From NCBI RefSeq assembly GCF_015351075.1, contig NZ_JADKRS010000001.1, forward strand, positions 248,001 to 312,000: 64,000 nt of DNA, given 5' to 3'. Each line of letters starts with the position of its first letter. Within the stretch, counting starts at the first letter, position 1. This stretch comes from Clavibacter sp. VKM Ac-2873. GTDB lineage: Bacteria; Actinomycetota; Actinomycetes; Actinomycetales; Microbacteriaceae. A program made the translations under genes and the position numbers. The notes under the pieces are model-generated. The model saw nothing but the letters and a program-made list of their open reading frames with translations, ran no database searches and was not told the DNA's origin. Shown piece by piece: positions 34,679 to 42,184 of this stretch.

Positions 34679-34702
34679 GCCTGCGCCCGGTAGCGTCGGG
34701 CC

Positions 34703-35068
34703 ATGGGCATGTTCCAGGTCGTGGTCGCGCGTCCGAACGACGCGGATCGGCTGTGGCCGCTGCTCGACGAGGACCTGCGCTCCCGCGAGGCGCCGGCGGA
34801 CGACCCGGTGGCGGTGGCGATCCTCCCCCGCGCGGCCGACGGCCCCGCCGACACGTTGCCCGTCCTCGAGGCCCGGCGCGAGCGCATCGTGCGCCTCGTC
34901 GGGGATCCCCTCCGCCCCGTGCTCGTCGCCTACTCGGGGATCCGCGCGGTCGGCTTCGCCCTGATGGACCGCAACGGGGTCGACGGCCGGGCGTTCACAG
35001 CCGCCGGCTGGCGCGGACTCGGGGTCGAGGAGGAGATCCGGGCGGCCGCTCCCCTGCTGCTGCGCTGA
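34703..35068 (+). CDS. Hypothetical protein, possibly a degenerate GNAT-like domain
   Basis: A 121-residue protein with no confident family. The part VLVAYSGIRAVGFALMDRNG followed by FTAAGWRGLGVEEEIR reads like the strand-turn-helix of an acetyltransferase core, but the CoA-binding Q/RxxGxG/A loop is not clear. ATG 34703 lies 6 nt after TAGCGT (34691-34696), which suggests a real leaderless gene. It converges on the lactonase gene with 13 bp between stop codons. Confidence 0.6.
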   Translation: MGMFQVVVARPNDADRLWPLLDEDLRSREAPADDPVAVAILPRAADGPADTLPVLEARRERIVRLVGDPLRPVLVAYSGIRAVGFALMDRNGVDGRAFTAAGWRGLGVEEEIRAAAPLLLR

Positions 35069-35081
35069 GGCGCCCGACCGG

Positions 35082-36113
35082 CTACTCGACGGGCAGCAGG
35101 TACGTCGGGCTCGGCACGGCGATCACCGCGGGCGACGCGGTGGGGAGCCCGGTCGCCGGGTCGAGCCGGAACGCGGCGACCGTGCTGGATCCCTGGTTCG
35201 CGACGAGCAGCCGGTCCTCGACGAGCACGTGGTGGCGGGGCATCTCGCCGCCGCAGTCGAACGCGGCGACCGGGGCGAGCGCGCCGTCCTCGGCGATGCC
35301 GACCACCGCGATCCGCTCGGAGCCGCGGAGGCCGACGTAGGCGAGGCGCTCGTCGGCGGACACCCGTACCTCCGCGGCGGAGTCGCGCGCGTCGGGCTCT
35401 GCCGCGCACGCGGTGGACGACACGACGCGCCAGGAGACGTCCTGGCCCTCGAGGGCGTGCAGCGTGCCGTCGAGCTCGCCCACGAGGAGCACCCGGCCCG
35501 ACGCGAGGAGGGCCATGTGCCGCGGCCCGGTGCCGGGCGGCAGGGCGAGCGCGCCGATGCGGTCGAGCCGACCCGCGCGGAGGGCATGGACGTGGACGGT
35601 GTCGGTCCCGAGGTCGGCGCTGAGGACGATGCCGCCGCCGACGTGGAGCGTGGCGTGCGCGTGCGGGCCGTCCTGCTGCGGGCGGGGGCCGGATCCCTCG
35701 GAGGCGAGCAGCTGCACGGCCTCGCCGAGGGTGCCGTCGTGCGCGATGTGGTGGACGGCGATCGTCCCGTCGCCGTAGTGCGAGGTGAGGAGCAGGTCGT
35801 CCACGATGTGCAGGTGGCAGGGCCCGGATCCCCCGCTCGGCCGCCCGCCCGCCCACTGGAGCGAGCCGCCGGGGCCGCGGCGGAAGGCCTCCACCCGATC
35901 GGCCGCCTCCCCCACCGCGTAGACCATGTCGCCGTGCGCGAGGAGGAAGGAGGGCGACGGCGTCTCGATCGCGGTGCCGATGACCGCGAGGTCGCCCGTG
36001 ATGGGGTCGACCGCGAGGGCCGTGATGCCGACGCCGGATCCGCCGCCGTCTGCGGTGTAGCCGCCCGCCCACATCGAGACCTCGGGCACGGCGGCTTCCT
36101 CGGGCGTCATCAC
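35082..36113 (-). CDS. Lactonase family beta-propeller protein (6-phosphogluconolactonase-like)
   Basis: A 343-residue seven-bladed beta-propeller of the YbhE/Pgl family, whose best-known members hydrolyse 6-phosphogluconolactone. Typical pieces are MWAGGYTADGGG at the start, GPCHLHIVDDLLLTSHYGDG, QDGPHAHATL and GTGPRHMALL. It has no signal peptide, so it is probably cytosolic. The GTG at 36113 lies 7 nt after TAGGGT (36121-36126, opposite strand) and is chosen over the ATG one codon later. The substrate is not certain. Confidence 0.88.
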   Translation of the reverse strand: MMTPEEAAVPEVSMWAGGYTADGGGSGVGITALAVDPITGDLAVIGTAIETPSPSFLLAHGDMVYAVGEAADRVEAFRRGPGGSLQWAGGRPSGGSGPCHLHIVDDLLLTSHYGDGTIAVHHIAHDGTLGEAVQLLASEGSGPRPQQDGPHAHATLHVGGGIVLSADLGTDTVHVHALRAGRLDRIGALALPPGTGPRHMALLASGRVLLVGELDGTLHALEGQDVSWRVVSSTACAAEPDARDSAAEVRVSADERLAYVGLRGSERIAVVGIAEDGALAPVAAFDCGGEMPRHHVLVEDRLLVANQGSSTVAAFRLDPATGLPTASPAVIAVPSPTYLLPVE

Positions 36114-36189
36114 GCCGTCCACCCTACGGGGCCCGCGCGCCGCGGGGCGGGCCGCCGGGCCGGCGAGGAGGCGGGCGACGCGGCGGGCG

Positions 36190-37203
36190 TCAGTAGCCCG
36201 ACGTCGGCTCGACGATGCCGACGAAGTCGCCGGTCCCGAGGAACGCCTCGGTGTTCCGGCGGATCCGCTCGGCCAGCAGGGGCCGCACCATGTCCGGGGT
36301 GTCGGCGGTGTGCGGCGTGACGATGCAGCGCGGCTCGGAGAACAGCGGGTGGCCGTCGGGCAGCGGCTCGGGCGACGTGACGTCGAGGCCGGCGCCGTGG
36401 AGCGTGCCCGAGCGGAGGGCATCGAGCAGCGCGTCGGGATCGACGAGCGCGCCGCGGGCGATGTTGACGAGGACGGCCGTGTCCTTCATGGCCGCGAGCT
36501 GCGCGGCGCCGATGAGCCCGGCGGTGTCGTCGGTGCTGGCCGCGGCGAGCATCACGACGTCGGCGCCCGCGAGCACCTCGTCGAGCCGCTCGGCCGTGAC
36601 GGTGCGGTCGGCGCCCTCCACCGGATCGCCGCTGCGGCGGACGACCGTCACGGAGCAGTCGAACGGCGCGAGCAGCCGGATGTACTCCAGCGCGATGCCG
36701 CCCGCGCCGACCACGACGACCTCGGAGCGGTACAGCGAGAGGCCCGCGGAGGATCCCCAGGAGGTCGCCCGGGCGCGCTCCGGCAGCTGCCTGAGGGTCG
36801 CGAGGGTGAGCGCGAGGGCGTGCTCGGCGACCGGCTCGGAGTAGGCGCCCTTCGCGCTCGTCCAGACGAGGTCGGGTCGGTCGCACTCCCGGAGCGTGTC
36901 GGCGAAGGCGTCGACGCCCGCGAACGGCAGCTGCACCCACTGGACCTGCGGGTGGGCGGCGAGCGTGTCGGTGAGCTCGGCGGCGCGGCGGATGGAGAGC
37001 CAGACGATGCCGCGGGTCTCCTCCGAGAGCTCGGCGACCTCGCCGCCGGCCTCGCGGACGGCCTCGAGGTAGGCGTCCTCCGTGCGCGGCAGCATCGCGA
37101 TGGGTCCGGGCGTGGGGCGCGCGTCGCCCGTGAGGCGGTGCGGGGTCGCGCCGTCGACCGCGCGGTGGACGCGGCGGGACGCGGATGCGCTGGTGTCGGT
37201 CAT
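36190..37203 (-). CDS. D-isomer 2-hydroxyacid dehydrogenase family protein
   Basis: A 337-residue NAD(P)-dependent oxidoreductase interconverting 2-keto and D-2-hydroxy acids. The Rossmann motif is VVVGAGGIALEYIRLL (GxGGIx pattern), the catalytic Arg lies in LVNIARGALVD, and the Glu/His pair is likely in VTSPEPLPDGHPLF and IVTPHTADTP. The first 30 residues are an extra polar segment. ATG 37203 overlaps the stop of the ABC ATPase gene by 4 bp, so it is the last cistron of the peptide-transporter operon. The substrate is unknown. Confidence 0.9.
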   Translation of the reverse strand: MTDTSASASRRVHRAVDGATPHRLTGDARPTPGPIAMLPRTEDAYLEAVREAGGEVAELSEETRGIVWLSIRRAAELTDTLAAHPQVQWVQLPFAGVDAFADTLRECDRPDLVWTSAKGAYSEPVAEHALALTLATLRQLPERARATSWGSSAGLSLYRSEVVVVGAGGIALEYIRLLAPFDCSVTVVRRSGDPVEGADRTVTAERLDEVLAGADVVMLAAASTDDTAGLIGAAQLAAMKDTAVLVNIARGALVDPDALLDALRSGTLHGAGLDVTSPEPLPDGHPLFSEPRCIVTPHTADTPDMVRPLLAERIRRNTEAFLGTGDFVGIVEPTSGY

Positions 37204-38147
37204 GCGAGGGGCCTCCGGGGGTGCGGGATGCGGGCGGGCGGTTCGGGCGATCGGAGCACGACGCCCGCGTCGGGATCGGGGTCGGTCGCGTCGGCAGCGG
37301 GCCCCGCCGCCGTGCGGGACTCCGCGAGCCCCCGCACGTACGGGTGCGTGGGATCCGCGAGCACGTCGTCGATCGCGCCGTAGCCGACCAGCGTGCCGCG
37401 GTGCAGCACCGCGAGGCGGTCGGTGAGGCGCTCGACGACGGCGAGGTCGTGGCTGACCACGAGGGCGGAGAACCCGCCGCGGGACTGCAGGTCGCGCAGC
37501 AGGTCGAGCACGGCGACGCGGCTCATGACGTCGACGCCCGAGGTCGGCTCGTCGGCGATGAGCAGGCGCGGCCCGAGCACGAGCGCGCGGGCGAGGGCGA
37601 CGCGCTGGCGCTGACCGCTCGAGAGCTCGTGCGGGTAGCGGTCCTGGGTGCCGGGCGGCAGGTCGAGCGCCGTGAGCAGGGTGACGACGCGGCGTGCGGC
37701 CACCTGGCTGTCGAACCGGCGGTCGCGCGAGAAGATCGGCTCCGCGATGGCCTCGCTCGCGGTGAGCTGCGGGTGCAGCGTGGTGCCGGCGTCCTGGGGC
37801 ACGTAGCCGATGCCGTAGGTGGTGCGGATGCGCGCGCGGCGGCCCATGCGGCGGAGCCCCTGGCCGAGGACGGAGGCGTCGCCGCCCGTGATCCGCGGCA
37901 CGGCCGCGCCCTCGTCGCCCGACGGGACGAGACCCGCCAGGACGCGCGCGAGGGACGACTTGCCCGAACCGCTCGCGCCGACCACGCCGAGCACCTCGCC
38001 CGGCATGATGCGCAGCGTGATCCCGTCCGCGGCCGGCGGCGTCTCGGCACCGCGCCGGGCGGGGTACGCCAGCCGTAGGTCGCGGGCGTCGAGCACGGGC
38101 TCGAGGGGTCCGCCGTCCCCGTCGGCGTCTCGGGGGGTGTGCGTCAT
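37200..38147 (-). CDS. ABC transporter ATP-binding protein (Opp/Dpp type, third NBD of the operon)
   Basis: A 315-residue single-domain ATPase of peptide/nickel importers. Walker A is GASGSGKSS, the signature LSSGQRQR, and Walker B LLIADEPTSGVD with the switch His in VVSHDL. A 30-residue segment (AVPRITGGDASVLGQGLRRM) is inserted before the Q-loop region. It follows a fused two-NBD protein that should already satisfy the permease pair, so it may be an accessory or alternative ATPase. A 113-bp gap with a hairpin (38175-38199) lies upstream. Confidence 0.92.
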   Translation of the reverse strand: MTHTPRDADGDGGPLEPVLDARDLRLAYPARRGAETPPAADGITLRIMPGEVLGVVGASGSGKSSLARVLAGLVPSGDEGAAVPRITGGDASVLGQGLRRMGRRARIRTTYGIGYVPQDAGTTLHPQLTASEAIAEPIFSRDRRFDSQVAARRVVTLLTALDLPPGTQDRYPHELSSGQRQRVALARALVLGPRLLIADEPTSGVDVMSRVAVLDLLRDLQSRGGFSALVVSHDLAVVERLTDRLAVLHRGTLVGYGAIDDVLADPTHPYVRGLAESRTAAGPAADATDPDPDAGVVLRSPEPPARIPHPRRPLA

Positions 38148-38174
38148 GCGCTGCTCCGTCCTCGGCGTGGTCGC

Positions 38175-38199
38175 GCGGCCGGCCGGCGTGACCGGCCGC
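38175..38199 (-). other. Intercistronic stem-loop in the peptide-transporter operon
   Basis: GCGGCCGG pairs with CCGGCCGC over 8 bp with a 9-nt loop, between the fused ATPase gene (ends 38261) and the single ATPase gene (starts 38147). It could lower expression of the last two cistrons. No protein-coding frame is apparent in this 113-bp gap. Confidence 0.4.
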
Positions 38200-38260
38200 A
38201 CGAGGGATGCGGGTTCCGACCCATCATGCCCGGCGTCGGCCGGGAGATGCTCGGAGCCGC

Positions 38261-39973
38261 CTACCCGGCCGGCTCCTCGGCGGCCCGGAGCGCGTGCAGC
38301 CGGGCCCGGCGCTCGGCCTGCTCGGCCGGATCCGGCACGGGGAGCGACGCCAGCAGGCGCTGCGTGTACGGGTGCTGCGGGTTCCCGAGCACATCGGCGC
38401 CCGTCCCCTCCTCCACGAGCTCGCCGCGGTACAGCACGGCGATGCGGTCCGCGAGCAGGTCGACGACGGCGAGGTCGTGGCTGATGAACAGCGCCGCGAA
38501 CCCGAGCTCGCGCTGCAGCTCGGCGAAGAGCTCCAGCACGCGCGCCTGCACCGACACGTCGAGCGCGCTCGTGGGCTCGTCGGCCACCAGCAGCGACGGC
38601 TCGAGCGCGAGTCCGCGGGCGAGGCTCGCGCGCTGGCGTTGCCCGCCCGAGAGCTCGTGCGGGTACCGGTCGCCGAACGCCTTCGGCAGCTGGACGGCCT
38701 CGAGCAGCTCGTCCACGCGGCCGCGGGCGGCCTGCGGCGACTTCGCGCGGCCGTGCACGATGAGCGGCTCGGCGACGCACTCGGCGATCGTGAGGCGCGG
38801 GTTGAAGCTCGTCGCCGGGTCCTGGAAGACGAACCCGATGTCGGCGCGGAGCGTGCGGAAGTCGCGCTCGCGGACGCCCAGCATCTCCGTGCCGAGCACC
38901 CGCAGCGACCCGCCGGTCACGTTGGTGAGCCCCGCGATGGCACGGCCGATGGTGGTCTTGCCGGAGCCCGACTCCCCCACCAGCCCGAGGACCTCGCCCG
39001 CCTCGATGCGCAGGTCGACGCCCTTCACGGCACGGAAGGCGGGTGAGCCCAGCCGGCCCGGGTACTCGATCTCGAGGCCGCGCGCCACGACGACGGGTGC
39101 CGCCTCGACGTCGGATGCCGCACGCGCCCGGGTGCGCACCGCGGCGCGCTCCACGGTCGCGGCGACGCCCTCGCCGAGCTTCGGGACGGAGGCCAGCAGG
39201 TTGCGCGTGTACTCCTCCTTCGGCGAGGCGAAGAGCGTGGCCACGTCGGCCTGCTCCACGAGCCGCGAGCGGTACATGACCGCCACGCGGTCGGCGAGGT
39301 CGGCCACGACGCCCATGTTGTGCGTGATGAGGATCACCGCGGCGCCGAACTCGTCGCGGCATCGCCGCAGCAGGTCGAGGATCTCGGCCTGCACCGTGAC
39401 GTCGAGCGCGGTGGTCGGCTCGTCGGCGACGATGAGCCCGGGATCCAGCACGAGCGCCATCGCGATGACGACGCGCTGCTTCTGCCCGCCGGAGAACTGG
39501 TGCGGGTAGTGGTCGACGCGGGTCTCGGGGTCGGGGATGCCCACGCGGCGGAGGATGTCGATCGCCTTCGCGCGGCCCTCCTTCTTCGAGACGCGGCCGT
39601 GCGCGCGGAGGCCCTCGACGATCTGCCACCCCACCGTGTGCACGGGGTTCAGCGCCGTGGACGGCTCCTGGAACACCATCGCGACGTCGCGGCCGCGCGC
39701 CCGGCGCAGCGCGTCGGCGGAGATCGAGAGCACGTCGACCGCGCCCGCCCCCTTCCGGTCGCTGAGGAGGACGGCGCCGTCGGTGACGGCGGTGTCGGGC
39801 AGGAGGCCGAGGATCGTGCGGGCGGTGACGGACTTCCCCGACCCCGACTCCCCCACGATGGCGAGGATCTCGCCGGGCGACACCGTGAGGGACACCCCGT
39901 CGACCGCGCGGACGTCGCCGCCGTCGGTCGCGAAGGTCACCCCGAGGTCGCGGATCGAGACGACGTCGCTCAT
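38261..39973 (-). CDS. Dipeptide/oligopeptide ABC transporter ATPase, fused DppD-DppF form
   Basis: A 570-residue protein with two complete ABC ATPase domains. Domain 1 (about residues 5-275) has GESGSGKS, FSGGQKQR and LIVADEPTTALD. Domain 2 (about 290-545) has GESGSGKTT, LSGGQRQR and LLVADEPTSALD. Each ends in the oligopeptide-type extension (EEYTRNLLASVPKL; HPYTQRLLASLPVP). It drives import through the two permeases upstream. ATG 39973 overlaps the DppC-like stop by 4 bp. Confidence 0.95.
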   Translation of the reverse strand: MSDVVSIRDLGVTFATDGGDVRAVDGVSLTVSPGEILAIVGESGSGKSVTARTILGLLPDTAVTDGAVLLSDRKGAGAVDVLSISADALRRARGRDVAMVFQEPSTALNPVHTVGWQIVEGLRAHGRVSKKEGRAKAIDILRRVGIPDPETRVDHYPHQFSGGQKQRVVIAMALVLDPGLIVADEPTTALDVTVQAEILDLLRRCRDEFGAAVILITHNMGVVADLADRVAVMYRSRLVEQADVATLFASPKEEYTRNLLASVPKLGEGVAATVERAAVRTRARAASDVEAAPVVVARGLEIEYPGRLGSPAFRAVKGVDLRIEAGEVLGLVGESGSGKTTIGRAIAGLTNVTGGSLRVLGTEMLGVRERDFRTLRADIGFVFQDPATSFNPRLTIAECVAEPLIVHGRAKSPQAARGRVDELLEAVQLPKAFGDRYPHELSGGQRQRASLARGLALEPSLLVADEPTSALDVSVQARVLELFAELQRELGFAALFISHDLAVVDLLADRIAVLYRGELVEEGTGADVLGNPQHPYTQRLLASLPVPDPAEQAERRARLHALRAAEEPAG

Positions 39974-40944
39974 GCGGACACCTTCTTCTTGTCGGCGCGC
40001 TTGCGGGCGCGCAGCTTGGGGTCGGAGATGTCGTTCACGCTCTCGCCCACGAGCGTGAGCCCGAGGACCAGGAGCACGATGGCGACGCCGGGGAAGACGC
40101 CCGTCCACCACACGCCGCTCGCGGTGTCCGCGAGCGCGCGGTTGAGGTCGTAGCCCCACTCGGCCGCCGACGTCGGCGAGATGCCGAAGCCGAGGAAGCC
40201 GAGGCCCGCGAGCGTGAGGATGGCCTCCGACGCGTTGAGCGTGAGGATGAGCGGCAGCGTGCGGGTGGAGTTGCGCAGCACGTGCACGAACATGATCCGT
40301 GGCGTCGACGTGCCGATGACCTTGGCGCTCTCGACGAACGCCTCCGCCTTCAGCCGCACGACCTCGGCGCGGATGACCCGGAAGTACTGCGGGATGTAGA
40401 CGACCGTGATGCTCACGGCCGCGGCGAGGATGCCGCCCCACAGGCTCGACTGCCCGCCGGTGAGCACGATGCTCACGACGATCGCGAGCAGCAGCGTCGG
40501 GAACGGGTAGATGGCGTCGGCGATGACCACGAGGATCCGGTCGAGCCAGCCGCCGAGGTAGCCGGAGACGACGCCGAGCAGCACGCCGGCGAACAGCGAC
40601 AGGACCACGGCGATCACCACGACCGACAGCGCGGTCTGCGTGCCCCAGACGACCCGGGAGAACACGTCGTACCCGCCGACCGTGGTGCCCCAGATGTGCG
40701 CGGCGTCGGGGGCGGCCTGGCGGACGAAGGAGCCCTGGGCGTCCCGGTCCTGGTCGAAGCCGAACGGGGCGATGAGCGGTGCGAGGGCCGCCAGCAGGAT
40801 GAAGATCCCCGTGATGACCATGCCGGCGACGAGCATGCCGCGCTGGAGGCCCACGCTCTGCCGCACGTGCGAGATGAGGGGCAGGCGCTGGAGGAGGGAG
40901 CGGCGCGGGGGGACGGGCGCCGTGGCGGGGGTGGTGTCGGTCAT
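39970..40944 (-). CDS. Dipeptide/oligopeptide ABC permease (DppC/OppC-like)
   Basis: A 324-residue inner-membrane permease with six membrane segments and the C-type N-terminal extension before the first helix. The EAA loop region is KAEAFVESAKVIGTSTPRIM (EAA---G-x9-I pattern), which contacts the ATPases. The C-terminus is basic (KLRARKRADKKKVSA). It starts 1 bp after the DppB-like stop codon and overlaps the ATPase gene by 4 bp. Confidence 0.95.
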   Translation of the reverse strand: MTDTTPATAPVPPRRSLLQRLPLISHVRQSVGLQRGMLVAGMVITGIFILLAALAPLIAPFGFDQDRDAQGSFVRQAAPDAAHIWGTTVGGYDVFSRVVWGTQTALSVVVIAVVLSLFAGVLLGVVSGYLGGWLDRILVVIADAIYPFPTLLLAIVVSIVLTGGQSSLWGGILAAAVSITVVYIPQYFRVIRAEVVRLKAEAFVESAKVIGTSTPRIMFVHVLRNSTRTLPLILTLNASEAILTLAGLGFLGFGISPTSAAEWGYDLNRALADTASGVWWTGVFPGVAIVLLVLGLTLVGESVNDISDPKLRARKRADKKKVSA

Positions 40945-40945
40945 G

Positions 40946-42094
40946 TCAGTACCTCACTCGCGGGTCGATGAGCGCCGCGACGACGTCGACGATGAAGTTG
41001 GTGACCGCGACGATCACGGCCAGCAGGGCCACGATGCCCTGCACGGCCACGAAGTCGCGCGCCGCCAGGTACTGCGCGAGCTGGAAGCCGAGGCCCCGCC
41101 ACTCGAACGTGGTCTCGGTGAGCACCGCGCCGCCCAGCATGACGGCGATCTGCAGGCCCACCACGGTGATGATCGGGATGAGCGCGGGCTTCAGGGCGTG
41201 CCGGGTGGTGAGCCGGAACTCGCCGACACCGCGTGAGCGCGCCGCGTCCACGTACTCGGTGCCGAGCGTGGAGATCACGTTGGTGCGCACGAGCCGCAGG
41301 AAGATGCCCGCGGTCAGGAGCCCCAGGGCGAGCGCCGGCAGCACCGCGTGCTCGAGCACGTCGCCCACGGCGGTGGGGCTGCCGAGGCGGAGGGCGTCGA
41401 TCAGGTAGATGCCGGTCGGGTTCTCCAGCCGGCCGAGGGCGACCTCGACGCGGGTGTCCGCACGGCCGGACAGCGGCAGGATCCCGAGCCAGACCGAGAA
41501 GACGAGCTTCAGCAGGAGGCCCGCGAAGAAGACGGGCGTGGCGTACGCGAGGATCGCGAGGATCCGCAGCACGGCGTCGGGCGTGCGGTCCTTGAAGTAG
41601 GCGGCGACGAGGCCGAGCGGGATGCCGATGAGGAACGCGACGATGAGCGAGTAGATGACGAGCTCGAACGTGGCCGAGCCGTACTGCAGCAGCACCTCGC
41701 TGATGAGCCGGTTGTCGGTGAGCGAACGGCCGAAGTTCCCCGTCGCGATCTGGCCGAGGTACTCGAGGTACTGGACGATGAGCGGCCGGTCGAAGCCGGC
41801 GGTCGCGAGGCGCTCCTGCAGCTGCTCCGGGGTGAGGCGGTCGCCCACGGCGGCGGAGATCGGGTCGCCCACGATGCGCATGAGGAAGAAGACCAGCGTC
41901 ACCAGGATGAACACGGTCGGGATGATGAGCACGGCGCGGATGAGGATGTACTGGCCGAGCCCGATCCCCTGCTTCCGGGCCTTGGGCTGCGCCCCGGGGG
42001 GCGCGGACGCGGGTACGGCGTCCGGGATGACGGTCACGGCGGATGGGCCTTTCGGGTCGTCGGAGGAACGGGGCGGAGCGGGCGTCTGCGCCAC
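40946..42094 (-). CDS. Dipeptide/oligopeptide ABC permease (DppB/OppB-like)
   Basis: A permease of up to 382 residues with six membrane segments. The characteristic N-terminal region is LIIPTVFILVTLVFFLMRIV followed by GDPISAAVGDRLTPEQLQ, and the EAA loop is TEYVDAARSRGVGEFRL. About 45 Pro/Ala-rich residues precede the first helix. GTG 42094 lacks a good ribosome-binding site, and a GTG 19 codons later (before TVIPDAVP), preceded by AAAGG, may be the true start. It lies 90 bp after the binding-protein gene, beyond a hairpin. Confidence 0.92.
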   Translation of the reverse strand: MAQTPAPPRSSDDPKGPSAVTVIPDAVPASAPPGAQPKARKQGIGLGQYILIRAVLIIPTVFILVTLVFFLMRIVGDPISAAVGDRLTPEQLQERLATAGFDRPLIVQYLEYLGQIATGNFGRSLTDNRLISEVLLQYGSATFELVIYSLIVAFLIGIPLGLVAAYFKDRTPDAVLRILAILAYATPVFFAGLLLKLVFSVWLGILPLSGRADTRVEVALGRLENPTGIYLIDALRLGSPTAVGDVLEHAVLPALALGLLTAGIFLRLVRTNVISTLGTEYVDAARSRGVGEFRLTTRHALKPALIPIITVVGLQIAVMLGGAVLTETTFEWRGLGFQLAQYLAARDFVAVQGIVALLAVIVAVTNFIVDVVAALIDPRVRY

Positions 42095-42110
42095 CGCGGT
42101 GACACAGGAG

Positions 42111-42140
42111 TGGGGCGTCCCGCCGCAGCGGGACGCCCCA
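42111..42140 (-). terminator. Hairpin between binding-protein and permease genes
   Basis: A perfect 13-bp stem (TGGGGCGTCCCGC/GCGGGACGCCCCA) with the loop CGCA stands 45 nt after the binding-protein stop codon. It has no T tract. Its place suggests partial termination or 3'-end protection so that the binding protein is made in excess over the membrane parts. Confidence 0.7.
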
Positions 42141-42184
42141 TCGGGGAGGGCGTCAGCCTATCGACCGCCCTCCCGTCGGATCGC

